DNA of 64,000 bases from Miltoncostaea sp050250915 (GTDB lineage: Bacteria > Actinomycetota > Thermoleophilia > Miltoncostaeales > Miltoncostaeaceae), in assembly GCA_050250915.1 (NCBI GenBank), contig JBFWNT010000004.1, forward strand, positions 62,001 to 126,000. Direction: 5' to 3'. The notes below the pieces were generated by a model. That model was not told the origin of the DNA and made no database searches. It saw only the letters and a list, made by a program, of their open reading frames with translations. The first letter of the stretch is position 1; the number at the start of each line of letters is the position of its first letter. This document shows, one piece after another, positions 36,399 through 42,903 of the stretch. Both the position numbers and the translations under genes were made by a program.

Positions 36399-37433
36399 TC
36401 AGGCCGCCGCGGCCCGGTCCTGCAGGCCGCGCCGCAGCAGGGCGAGCACCGCGAGCTCCTCGGCGCTGTGCCCGCGGGCGGAGGTGCTCATCCGCGACGC
36501 GACCTCCCCCGCGATCGACGCGATCGTGGTCCCGTCCAGGAAGTGGTCGATCACCCGCGGGTCGATGTAGCTGGCGCGGCACACGGCCGGCGTGTTCCCC
36601 AGCAGCTCCGCGGCGATCCGGCAGACCCGGGCGACCGCTCGCCGCCGGGCCGTGGCCCCCTCGATCGGGCCCACCTCGCTCAGGGCGACCGCGGCGGCGA
36701 CCGTCCCCGCCCACGTGCGGAAGTCCTTGGCCGAGAAGTCCTCGCCCATCAACTCCTTGATGTACGCGTTGACGTCGCCGGAGCGGACGTCCACCACGTC
36801 GCCGTCCCCGTCGAGGTACTTGAAGACCTCGTAGCCGGGCAGCTCGTCCATCTCGGCGACCACGGTCGCGAGGCGGGCGTCGGTGACCTCGGCGTGGTGC
36901 TCGATGCCGCCCTTGCCCGTGAAGTCCAGCACGAGGGTGTCGCCCTCCACCTGCAGGTGCTTCGAGCGCAGCGTCGCGAGGCCGTACGTCTTGTGCTCCT
37001 TCGCGTACTCCTCGCCGCCCAGCCGGATGTTGGTGCGGTCGAGCAGCCGGACGGCCGCGGCCATGGCCTTCTCCCGGTCGAGCGTCCTGCGCCGCAGGTG
37101 GCCGGCGGTGACGCGCCGCAGATCCGGCAGCCCCTCGGCGAAGCGGAGGATGCGCTCGTACTTCTCGATCTGGCGCTGCTCGTGCCACTGCGGGTGATAC
37201 CGGTACTGGCGGCGCCCGGCGGCGTCGGTGCCGGTGGCCTGGAGGTGCCCTCGGGAGCTGGCGCAGATCCAGACGTCGGTCCATGCCGGCGGGATGGCGA
37301 GCGCCTCGAACCGGGCCCGCAGGCGGGCGTCGCGCACGGTGCGGCCGTCCGCGTCGAGGTAGCGCCAGCCCCTCCCCTGCCGCCGCCGGGTGTAGCCGGG
37401 CTCGCGATCGGAGCTGTGTCGCAGGCTGGGCAC
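36399..37433 (-). CDS. Type IB DNA topoisomerase
   Basis: 344 residues from GTG 37433, preceded by AAAGGGA; several longer in-frame GTG starts exist. The family core is complete: YLDADGRTVRDARLRARFEA, ALAIPPAWTDVWIC, GRRQYRYHPQWHEQRQIEKY, RTNIRLGGEEYAKEHKTYGL, GKGGIEHH, and the catalytic tyrosine near residue 289 in CRASYIDPRVIDHF. This poxvirus-like enzyme relaxes supercoils by nicking one strand. It is accessory in bacteria and often stress-linked. It lies divergent from a small gene with a probable stress promoter. Confidence 0.93.
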   Translation of the reverse strand: MPSLRHSSDREPGYTRRRQGRGWRYLDADGRTVRDARLRARFEALAIPPAWTDVWICASSRGHLQATGTDAAGRRQYRYHPQWHEQRQIEKYERILRFAEGLPDLRRVTAGHLRRRTLDREKAMAAAVRLLDRTNIRLGGEEYAKEHKTYGLATLRSKHLQVEGDTLVLDFTGKGGIEHHAEVTDARLATVVAEMDELPGYEVFKYLDGDGDVVDVRSGDVNAYIKELMGEDFSAKDFRTWAGTVAAAVALSEVGPIEGATARRRAVARVCRIAAELLGNTPAVCRASYIDPRVIDHFLDGTTIASIAGEVASRMSTSARGHSAEELAVLALLRRGLQDRAAAA

Positions 37434-37445
37434 GCGCCACGTCCC

Positions 37446-37470
37446 TTTCCCCGGCGGCCGCGCGCCCAAC
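37446..37470 (-). promoter_or_regulatory. Weak SigB/SigF-like promoter of topoisomerase IB
   Basis: On the minus strand GTTG (37467-37470), 15 bases, GGGAAA (37446-37451), 12 bases before the chosen GTG. It fits the spacing of the neighbouring stress promoters but each box deviates. Confidence 0.3.
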
Positions 37471-37474
37471 CGGG

Positions 37475-37499
37475 GTTCCGTCACCGCGGTTGCGGGCAC
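37475..37499 (+). promoter_or_regulatory. SigB/SigF-type promoter
   Basis: GTTC (37475-37478), 15 bases, GGGCAC (37494-37499), 35 bases before ATG 37535, which has an AGGAGG ribosome site. One mismatch in each box from GTTT / GGGTAC. Confidence 0.5.
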
Positions 37500-37534
37500 G
37501 ATCCCGATGAGGGTCCCCGAGCCAGGAGGACGTG

Positions 37535-37774
37535 ATGGCGACCGCAACGCTGAGCGACGCGACGCTCCAGACGCTGGCCAGGATGCGCGAGGAGGGCGCA
37601 CGCATCTACGGCCCCGGGCCGGTCACGCGCGGCGCGACGACCCCGACCGCGGACGACACGGACGTCTTCCCGGGCATGCACGTGCAGATCGCCCACCGCA
37701 GCCGGTTCGTCGACGGGTTCGGCATCGACGCGGAAGGCGCCGTCCGCGACGCCCTCATGAAGCTCGGCCGCTAG
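37535..37774 (+). CDS. Small hypothetical protein
   Basis: 79 residues from ATG 37535 (AGGAGG six bases upstream; a GTG one codon earlier is possible). Sequence: a helix LSDATLQTLARMREEGARIY, then a Gly/Pro/Thr-rich turn region, FPGMHVQIAHRSRFVDGFGI, and a final helix. No family is recognised. It carries a stress-type promoter and stands convergent with the STAS gene, with nine bases between stops. Confidence 0.75.
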   Translation: MATATLSDATLQTLARMREEGARIYGPGPVTRGATTPTADDTDVFPGMHVQIAHRSRFVDGFGIDAEGAVRDALMKLGR

Positions 37775-37783
37775 CCGGTCGCC

Positions 37784-38104
37784 CTATGCGAGCCTGACGT
37801 CCAGCGTCAGGTGGAGCAGGGTCAACTCCAGGAGCCGGCGCACCGGCCCGTCCTCCGCGATCAGCAGCCGGGCCCGTCGGCCGATCCGGGCCTCCGAGCG
37901 CTTGTTGGCCTCGATGATCGCGCTGAGCCCGGTCGAGTCGACGTACTCGAGCTCACGGAGGTCGAGCTCCAGGACGTCGACGTCGAGCGAGGCGTCCACC
38001 TCGGCGAGGAACCGGTCGCGGGTCGCCAGGTCCAGGGCGCCCTCCACCTGGACCCGCGCGCGCCCGCCCGAGACCTGCGTCCGGATGGAGTTCGGGGTGT
38101 TCAT
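37784..38104 (-). CDS. STAS-domain anti-sigma factor antagonist
   Basis: 106 residues from ATG 38104 (GTG 38113 is an alternative). A single STAS domain: VSGGRARVQVEGALDLATRD, LELDLRELEYVDSTGLSAII with the phosphorylatable Ser of DSTG, and ANKRSEARIGRRARLLIAED. In RsbV/SpoIIAA-like systems the unphosphorylated form binds an anti-sigma kinase and frees a SigB/SigF-type factor; a SpoIIE-type phosphatase reactivates it. Such a phosphatase is encoded at 3077-5863. Its own promoter is of the stress type, which would give positive feedback. No anti-sigma kinase lies in the window. Confidence 0.9.
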   Translation of the reverse strand: MNTPNSIRTQVSGGRARVQVEGALDLATRDRFLAEVDASLDVDVLELDLRELEYVDSTGLSAIIEANKRSEARIGRRARLLIAEDGPVRRLLELTLLHLTLDVRLA

Positions 38105-38127
38105 CGCTCGCACATCCGGAGGCGAGG

Positions 38128-38153
38128 GTGCCCGGGCGCCGACGGTGGGAAAC
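38128..38153 (-). promoter_or_regulatory. SigB/SigF-type promoter of the STAS gene
   Basis: On the minus strand GTTT (38150-38153), 16 bases, GGGCAC (38128-38133), 23 bases before ATG 38104. Confidence 0.55.
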
Positions 38154-38193
38154 CGTGACGCGGCCCGCCCCGGTCGGGGCGGGCCCGCGGCGG

Positions 38194-38352
38194 TCAGCGC
38201 CGGTCGGCGGCCCGCTCGGCCTCACGGGTCTCGGGCGTCGGGCCCTCGCTGGTGTCGTGCTCGCGCTCCGGCTCGCCGTCCGCGCGACGGGAATCCGGGG
38301 TCGGGCCCTTGGTGAGGTCCTCTTCCCCCGTGCGCTGCTTGTCGGTGGACAT
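38194..38352 (-). CDS. Small disordered hydrophilic protein
   Basis: 52 residues from ATG 38352, with GAGGAG upstream. It is almost entirely charged and polar, without hydrophobic core residues. It contains two related blocks, LTKGPTPDSRRADGEPE and TSEGPTPETREAERAAD. Such proteins resemble small stress-induced hydrophilic proteins; the role is unknown. It has a clear stress-type promoter. Confidence 0.75.
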   Translation of the reverse strand: MSTDKQRTGEEDLTKGPTPDSRRADGEPEREHDTSEGPTPETREAERAADRR

Positions 38353-38384
38353 CCGGGACTCCTCTCGTGGGTGTGTCGACTGGC

Positions 38385-38409
38385 GTTCCCGGCCCGCGCG
38401 GGACGTAAC
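38385..38409 (-). promoter_or_regulatory. SigB/SigF-type promoter of the small hydrophilic protein
   Basis: On the minus strand GTTA (38406-38409), 15 bases, GGGAAC (38385-38390), 32 bases before ATG 38352. Both boxes deviate from GTTT / GGGTAC by one base. Confidence 0.6.
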
Positions 38410-38413
38410 GGGA

Positions 38414-38730
38414 TCAGGCGGCACCCGGGTGCAGCAGCACCTTGGTCCGGCCGTGTGCGCGCTCGTCGAAGCACGTGTCGGCGCCCGGACCCTCCTTCAG
38501 GCCCAGCTCGTGGCTCACGATGAACGACGGCGTGGCCCGCCCGGCCACGATCAGGTCGCGGAGCTGCCGGTTGCACCGCTCCACCGGCGCCTGGCCGGTC
38601 CCCATGTGCTGGCCCTTGGTGAAGAACGTCCCGTAGTGCCACGGGATCCGGCCCTCCTTCGCCAGATCGTCCTTCGCCCCGGGATCCGCCGGCGGGTACA
38701 CGCCGACCACGCCGATGCCCCCGTGGCGCG
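38414..38730 (-). pseudogene. Remnant of a zinc alcohol/formaldehyde dehydrogenase
   Basis: On the minus strand about 100 residues match the C-terminal quarter of the glutathione-independent formaldehyde dehydrogenase-like MDR family: GIGVVGVYPPADPGAKDDLA, KEGRIPWHYGTFFTKGQHMG, GQAPVERCNRQLRDLIVAGR and PSFIVSHELGLKEG. The catalytic zinc and Rossmann domains (~280 residues) are missing. The sequence upstream reads as Arg-rich noise and runs into the promoter of the divergent LLM gene. The reading frame of the remnant is still open, so the decay looks like a 5' deletion. An expressed small protein cannot be excluded. Confidence 0.7.
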
Positions 38731-38816
38731 CACGGCCTGCCCGCCCCGGTACGGCGTCGGGTACCCGCGAGCGATACCCGGCTGACGCCACGGCCACCGG
38801 GACCCGGTCCCGGCGG

Positions 38817-38842
38817 GTGTCGGCGCGCCCCGTCGCGGGAAC
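38817..38842 (+). promoter_or_regulatory. SigB/SigF-like promoter of the LLM oxidoreductase
   Basis: GTGT (38817-38820), 16 bases, GGGAAC (38837-38842), eleven bases before ATG 38854. The -35 box is weaker than in the neighbours. The short distance implies little or no leader. Confidence 0.4.
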
Positions 38843-38853
38843 CGTCACCCCGC

Positions 38854-39948
38854 ATGAGCGTGATCGAGTCCATCCGCGGGGTCCTGTGGGCCCGGCGGCA
38901 CCGACCGGACCGCATGGCGGTCGTGTTGGGGGCGTCCCACGAACGCTTCTCGCCGCTGGAGCTGCTGCGCCAGGCGGTGCTCGCGGAGGAGGCGGGGTTC
39001 GACGGGGTCGCCTGCTCCGACCACCTCACCCCCTGGTGGGTCCCCGGCGGTCTCGCCCCCGCCCACTGCGGCAACGCCTGGGTGTGGCTCGGCGCCGCGG
39101 CCCAGGCCACCTCGGGCATCGCGCTCGGCACCGGCGTGACCGGCGTCGTCCACCGCTACAACCCGGTGGTGGTCGCGCAGCAGGTCGCCACCCTCGAGGC
39201 GCTGGCGCCGGGGCGGGCGTTCCTGGGCGTCGGATCCAGCGAGGCGATGAACGAGGTGCCGGCGGGCATGGAGTGGCCCGACACGGCCGAGCAGCTGCAG
39301 CGCACGGCGGAGGCGCTGGAGATCATCGTGCGCCTGCTCGACGGCGAGACCCTCGACTTCCGCGGCGTCTACTTCACGACGCGCGGCGCGCGGCTCTACG
39401 ACCGGCCGGCCCGGCGCCCGCCGGTGATCGTGTCGGCGTTCCACGAGCAGATCGCCGAGGTGGCCGGCCAGCTCGCCGACGGCATCTGGACGCTCGGCAG
39501 CCCCGTCACCGCGCCGAAGGTCATCGCCGCCTACCGCCGGGGCGCGGAGAAAGCCGGCCGCGAGCCGGGCGAGATCTGGCTCCAGACGCTGGCGGCGACG
39601 GGTGAGGACGACGACGCGGCGCTCCACGGCAGCCGCGAGTGGAAGCCCGCGCTCCTGCCGGAGCTCTACACGGACGACATCCACGCGACCGACGCGATCC
39701 AGGCGAAGGGCGAGGGCGTCTCCGACGACCAGTTCACGCGCGCCAACCTGGTGACGGCCGACCCGGACTCCCACGTCGCGAAGCTCAGGCTGCTCGGGGA
39801 GCTGGGCGCGACCGGCGTGGTGGTGGTCAACGCGTCCGGGGCCGACCCGGAGGGGCTCATCCGCCTCTACGGAGCCGAGGTGCTCCCCCGCCTCCGGAAC
39901 GGCGACGAGGGGCGCGCCGGGCCCGCCGGCGCGCCCCCGCGGAGCTAG
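38854..39948 (+). CDS. LLM-class (luciferase-like) flavin/F420-dependent oxidoreductase
   Basis: 364 residues from ATG 38854. TIM-barrel marks: ELLRQAVLAEEAGFDGVACS, DHLTPWWVPGG, TSGIALGTGVTGVVHRYNPV, RAFLGVGSSEAMNEVPAG and VIVSAFHEQIAEVAGQLADG. These agree with the F420-dependent glucose-6-phosphate-dehydrogenase-like subgroup (GxGEA/SEAxNE motif). Cofactor F420 is therefore likely but not proved. The stop shares CTAG with the stop of the convergent SRPBCC gene. Confidence 0.9.
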   Translation: MSVIESIRGVLWARRHRPDRMAVVLGASHERFSPLELLRQAVLAEEAGFDGVACSDHLTPWWVPGGLAPAHCGNAWVWLGAAAQATSGIALGTGVTGVVHRYNPVVVAQQVATLEALAPGRAFLGVGSSEAMNEVPAGMEWPDTAEQLQRTAEALEIIVRLLDGETLDFRGVYFTTRGARLYDRPARRPPVIVSAFHEQIAEVAGQLADGIWTLGSPVTAPKVIAAYRRGAEKAGREPGEIWLQTLAATGEDDDAALHGSREWKPALLPELYTDDIHATDAIQAKGEGVSDDQFTRANLVTADPDSHVAKLRLLGELGATGVVVVNASGADPEGLIRLYGAEVLPRLRNGDEGRAGPAGAPPRS

Positions 39949-40400
39949 TTGCCGGAGACCTCGCCGCGCCACGCGCCGGTCTCCCGGCCGCGCGACTCGA
40001 TCATCTCCTTGAAGCGCTCCAGGTCCTTCCGCACCTGACGGCGGGCGAGGCCGACCGCGTCGGCCGCCTTCTCGGCCAGCGAGTCGGGCTCCGTGTCCAT
40101 CACGACCATGATCTGGGTCGCGTCGTCGGACAGCTTGTGGAAGTCGACGGCGCCCGCGTGCTTCGGGCCCTCCGTCGTCGTCCACGCGACGCGGGTGTCG
40201 GGGATCTGCTCCGTGATCACCGCGTCGAACTCCTCCGTGCGTCCCGCCGCGGAGACCTTCCAGTGGAGATGCGTGTCGTCGACCTGGGTGATGCGGTCGA
40301 CCGTCTCCATGAACGAGGGGAACTCCTCGAACTGGGTCCACTGGTTGTAGGCGGTCGAGACGGGGACCCCGACCTCGATGGACTCCTCGATCTGCGACAT
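39945..40400 (-). CDS. SRPBCC (START-like) cyclase/dehydrase-family protein
   Basis: 151 residues from ATG 40400, with GGGAGG upstream. The helix-grip fold is indicated by IEESIEVGVPVSTAYNQWTQ, FEEFPSFMETVDRITQVDDT, HLHWKVSAAGRTEEFDAVIT, RVAWTTTEGPKHAGAVDFHK and a long C-terminal helix with EKAADAVGLARRQVRKDLER. Proteins of this COG5637-like group are often co-regulated with stress genes; the ligand is unknown. It has a strong stress-type promoter, back to back with that of the FAD oxidoreductase. Confidence 0.9.
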   Translation of the reverse strand: MSQIEESIEVGVPVSTAYNQWTQFEEFPSFMETVDRITQVDDTHLHWKVSAAGRTEEFDAVITEQIPDTRVAWTTTEGPKHAGAVDFHKLSDDATQIMVVMDTEPDSLAEKAADAVGLARRQVRKDLERFKEMIESRGRETGAWRGEVSGN

Positions 40401-40442
40401 GCGGACGTGCCTCCCGGTGTCGTTTTCGTGTACGGGAAGGCG

Positions 40443-40467
40443 GTACCCCCGCCGATCCGGCGGTAAC
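40443..40467 (-). promoter_or_regulatory. SigB/SigF-type promoter of the SRPBCC gene
   Basis: On the minus strand GTTA (40464-40467), 15 bases, GGGTAC (40443-40448), 42 bases before ATG 40400. The -10 box is an exact match. Confidence 0.65.
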
Positions 40468-40495
40468 GGGGACCGGGAGCCCGCACCGGCGGCGG

Positions 40496-40521
40496 GTTGG
40501 GCGCCGCGCGGTTCCGGGTAC
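40496..40521 (+). promoter_or_regulatory. SigB/SigF-type promoter of the FAD oxidoreductase
   Basis: GTTG (40496-40499), 16 bases, GGGTAC (40516-40521), eight bases before GTG 40530. The exact -10 box and short distance support both the start choice and a leaderless message. Confidence 0.6.
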
Positions 40522-40529
40522 GGCGGGCC

Positions 40530-41738
40530 GTGGGCTCGGATCGGATCGTGATCGTCGGCGGCGGGCCGGCGGGCCTGTCGGCCGCGCGAGGCTACCGGGC
40601 CGCCGGGGGCCGGGCGCCCGTGGTGCTGCTCACGGCCGAGCCGCACGCCCCCTACCGGCGGCCGCCCCTCACCAAGGAGTTCCTGCGGGGGCGGATCCCG
40701 CCGGAGGAGCTGCCCATCGAGGACGACGCGTGGTTCCGCCGGCACGGCGTGGAGCTGCGGCGCGCCACGACCGTCTCCGCGCTGCGCCCGGGCGACCGCG
40801 AGGTGGACCTCGAGGACGGCGGGACGCTCGCGTACGGCGAGTGCGTCCTGTGCACCGGCTCCGAGCCCGTCCGGCCGCCGCTCCCGGGCGCCGACCTCCC
40901 CGCCGTGCACGTGATCCGCACGCGCGACGACTCGGCCGCGGTCGCCGCGGCGGTGCGTGCCGGGGTGCACGTCGCGGTGATCGGGTCGGGGTTCGTGGGC
41001 TGCGAGGCGGCGGCGTCGCTGGCGATGCGCGGGGCCGAGGTGACGGTGGTGACGCCCGAGGCGGCGCCGCAGGCGGACCGGCTGGGCGGGCGCGTGGGCG
41101 GGCTGCTCCGCGCGTGGCTCGAGGAGGCGGGCTGCGAGGTGCGCTGCGGCGCGGCCGTGTCGGCGATCCGGCCGGAAGGGGCCGCGCTGCACCTGGTGCT
41201 GGAGGAGGGCGGCGAGGTGCCGTGCGACCTCGTCGTGCTGGGCACGGGGGCCCGGCCCAGGGTGGCGCTGGCGGAGGGTGCGGGACTGGCCACCGACGCC
41301 GGCGCGATCCCGGTCGATGCCGCGATGCGCGCGTCGGCCGCCGGCGTGCGCTGCGCGGGCGACATCGCGCTGGCCCACAACCCCGCCGCCGGACGGCGCC
41401 TGCGCGTGGAGCACTGGGGGGAGGCCCTCGCCCAGGGGGAGGTCGCCGGCCGGTCGATCGCCGGCGAGGACGTCCGCTGGGACGCCGTCCCGGGGTTCTG
41501 GTCGACGGTCGGCCTGCGGACGCTGAAGCAGCGCGCCTGGGGCGACGGCTGGGACGAGGTGCACGTCGACGCCGGCACCGACGGCTTCACCGCGTGGTAC
41601 GGCCGCGAGGGACGGCTGGTGGGCGTCCTGACCCACGAGCGCGATCGCGACTACGAACGCGGGGGCGACCTCGTCGCCGCGGGCGCCCCCTTCCCGCCGC
41701 CCTCGTCGCGCTCGGTGAGCGCGGGGGCGTTCGACTGA
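40530..41738 (+). CDS. FAD-dependent pyridine-nucleotide oxidoreductase (ferredoxin/rubredoxin-reductase type)
   Basis: 402 residues from GTG 40530, chosen over 40497 because the promoter ends just before it. FAD fold RIVIVGGGPAGLSAARGYRA, active region APYRRPPLTKEFLRG typical of BphA4-like ferredoxin reductases, NAD fold VAVIGSGFVGCEAAASLAMR, and FAD contact GVRCAGDIALAHNP. The C-terminal domain has VEHWGEALAQGEVAGRSIAG and FWSTVGLRTLKQ. It would pass electrons from NAD(P)H to a ferredoxin or rubredoxin; no partner is encoded nearby. Confidence 0.9.
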   Translation: MGSDRIVIVGGGPAGLSAARGYRAAGGRAPVVLLTAEPHAPYRRPPLTKEFLRGRIPPEELPIEDDAWFRRHGVELRRATTVSALRPGDREVDLEDGGTLAYGECVLCTGSEPVRPPLPGADLPAVHVIRTRDDSAAVAAAVRAGVHVAVIGSGFVGCEAAASLAMRGAEVTVVTPEAAPQADRLGGRVGGLLRAWLEEAGCEVRCGAAVSAIRPEGAALHLVLEEGGEVPCDLVVLGTGARPRVALAEGAGLATDAGAIPVDAAMRASAAGVRCAGDIALAHNPAAGRRLRVEHWGEALAQGEVAGRSIAGEDVRWDAVPGFWSTVGLRTLKQRAWGDGWDEVHVDAGTDGFTAWYGREGRLVGVLTHERDRDYERGGDLVAAGAPFPPPSSRSVSAGAFD

Positions 41739-41782
41739 GCGTCGCTCCGCGTCCACCTGAACGACCGCGCGCCTCGCCCGGG

Positions 41783-42226
41783 TCAGTCCGGTGGGAGCCG
41801 CACCCCCGTGGAGGACGTGGCGCCGGGGGTGTCGCGCTTGGCGCGGGCCTCGTAGCGGTGGCGGACTCCGCCGCTCAACTCGTCCCGCACCCGCTCCTCC
41901 ACCCGGCGCACCGGCTCCAGCAGGTGGGCCCGGAACTCGTCGACGACCTGGTACGTCCAGCGCCCGTCGGCGGCGTCCCGGCAGGCGGCGTCCGAGCGGA
42001 CGAGCGCGGCGAGGCCGCGGTGGCCCGCGGCGTCGAGCAGGTCGGCGGCCTCGAGGAGCATCTCCTGGCCGTGGCCGGCGGCGTGGTGCGCGTCGAGGAG
42101 CGCGCCGAACGCGCGCTCGATCCACTCCGCCGCGACCTCCATCCGGTGGACCGCGCGCAGGGTGGCGTCGTCGATCGCGTCGACGCCCACCGCCGGGTCG
42201 ATCACCCTCCCGGGCCCGTCACTCAT
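41783..42226 (-). CDS. Hypothetical helical protein
   Basis: 147 residues from ATG 42226. It is rich in Ala, Glu, Arg and His and mostly helical: DDATLRAVHRMEVAAEWIER, AFGALLDAHHAAGHGQEMLL, and DEFRAHLLEPVRRVEERVRD. Repeated HH/His positions could bind metal, but no known motif is complete. The stress-type promoter begins ten bases before the start. It is divergent from the DJ-1/PfpI gene, which also has such a promoter. Confidence 0.8.
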   Translation of the reverse strand: MSDGPGRVIDPAVGVDAIDDATLRAVHRMEVAAEWIERAFGALLDAHHAAGHGQEMLLEAADLLDAAGHRGLAALVRSDAACRDAADGRWTYQVVDEFRAHLLEPVRRVEERVRDELSGGVRHRYEARAKRDTPGATSSTGVRLPPD

Positions 42227-42236
42227 CCCCGGTCCC

Positions 42237-42262
42237 GTGCCCGCCCCGGGCGCCCGTGAAAC
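42237..42262 (-). promoter_or_regulatory. SigB/SigF-type promoter of the helical protein gene
   Basis: On the minus strand GTTT (42259-42262), 16 bases, GGGCAC (42237-42242), ten bases before ATG 42226. Confidence 0.55.
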
Positions 42263-42276
42263 GGGACGCCCCGTCC

Positions 42277-42301
42277 GTTTCCGCCCGCGTCGCGGGGGTA
42301 C
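42277..42301 (+). promoter_or_regulatory. SigB/SigF-type promoter of the DJ-1/PfpI gene
   Basis: GTTT (42277-42280), 15 bases, GGGTAC (42296-42301), 38 bases before ATG 42340. Both boxes are exact matches to the GTTT-N15-GGGTA(C/T) form known for mycobacterial SigF. Confidence 0.75.
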
Positions 42302-42339
42302 CGGATCGGTGTCACCGACAGCGATTCCAGGAGGACGGC

Positions 42340-42903
42340 ATGAGCGACGAGATCCAGGGCAAGCGCATCGCGTTCCTCGCGGCGGACGGCGTCGAGCGGG
42401 TGGAGCTGGTCCGGCCGTGGGAGGCCGTCGAGGCGGCGGGCGGGGTGCCGTCGCTGATCTCGCTGGAGGGCGGGTCCATCCGGTCGTTCGACCACCTCGA
42501 CCCGTCCGAGGAGTTCACCGTCGATCTGACGGCCGCCGACGCGGACGCGGCGGGGTTCGACGGGCTGGTGCTGCCGGGCGGCGTGGCGAACCCCGACGTC
42601 CTGCGCATCGACCCGGACGTGCAGCGCCTGGTCCGCGACTTCTTCGATCAGCAGAAGCCGGTGGCCGTGATCTGCCACGGCCCGTGGACGCTCATCGACG
42701 CCGGGGTCGTGGACGGCCGCACCATCACCTCGTGGCCGACGCTGCGCACCGACCTCACCAACGCCGGGGCGAACTGGGTGGACGAGGAGGTCCACGTCGA
42801 CAACGGCCTCGTGTCGAGCCGCAAGCCGGACGATCTGCCGGCCTTCTGCGCGAAGATGATCGAGGAGTTCGCCGAGGGCCGTCACGCCGAGCAGGCGGCC
42901 TGA
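42340..42903 (+). CDS. DJ-1/PfpI-family protein (glutamine-amidotransferase-like class 1)
   Basis: 187 residues from ATG 42340, with AGGAGG upstream. The family core is KRIAFLAADGVERVELVRPW, FDGLVLPGGVANPDVLR and the nucleophile elbow AVICHGPWTLIDAG, with Cys112 and His113. The acid residue typical of YhbO/PfpI is likely Glu near EEVHVDNGLVSSRKPDDLPA. Members act as proteases, deglycases or stress chaperones; the exact reaction is open. Its 3' end overlaps the convergent glycosyltransferase gene by 22 bases. Confidence 0.92.
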   Translation: MSDEIQGKRIAFLAADGVERVELVRPWEAVEAAGGVPSLISLEGGSIRSFDHLDPSEEFTVDLTAADADAAGFDGLVLPGGVANPDVLRIDPDVQRLVRDFFDQQKPVAVICHGPWTLIDAGVVDGRTITSWPTLRTDLTNAGANWVDEEVHVDNGLVSSRKPDDLPAFCAKMIEEFAEGRHAEQAA

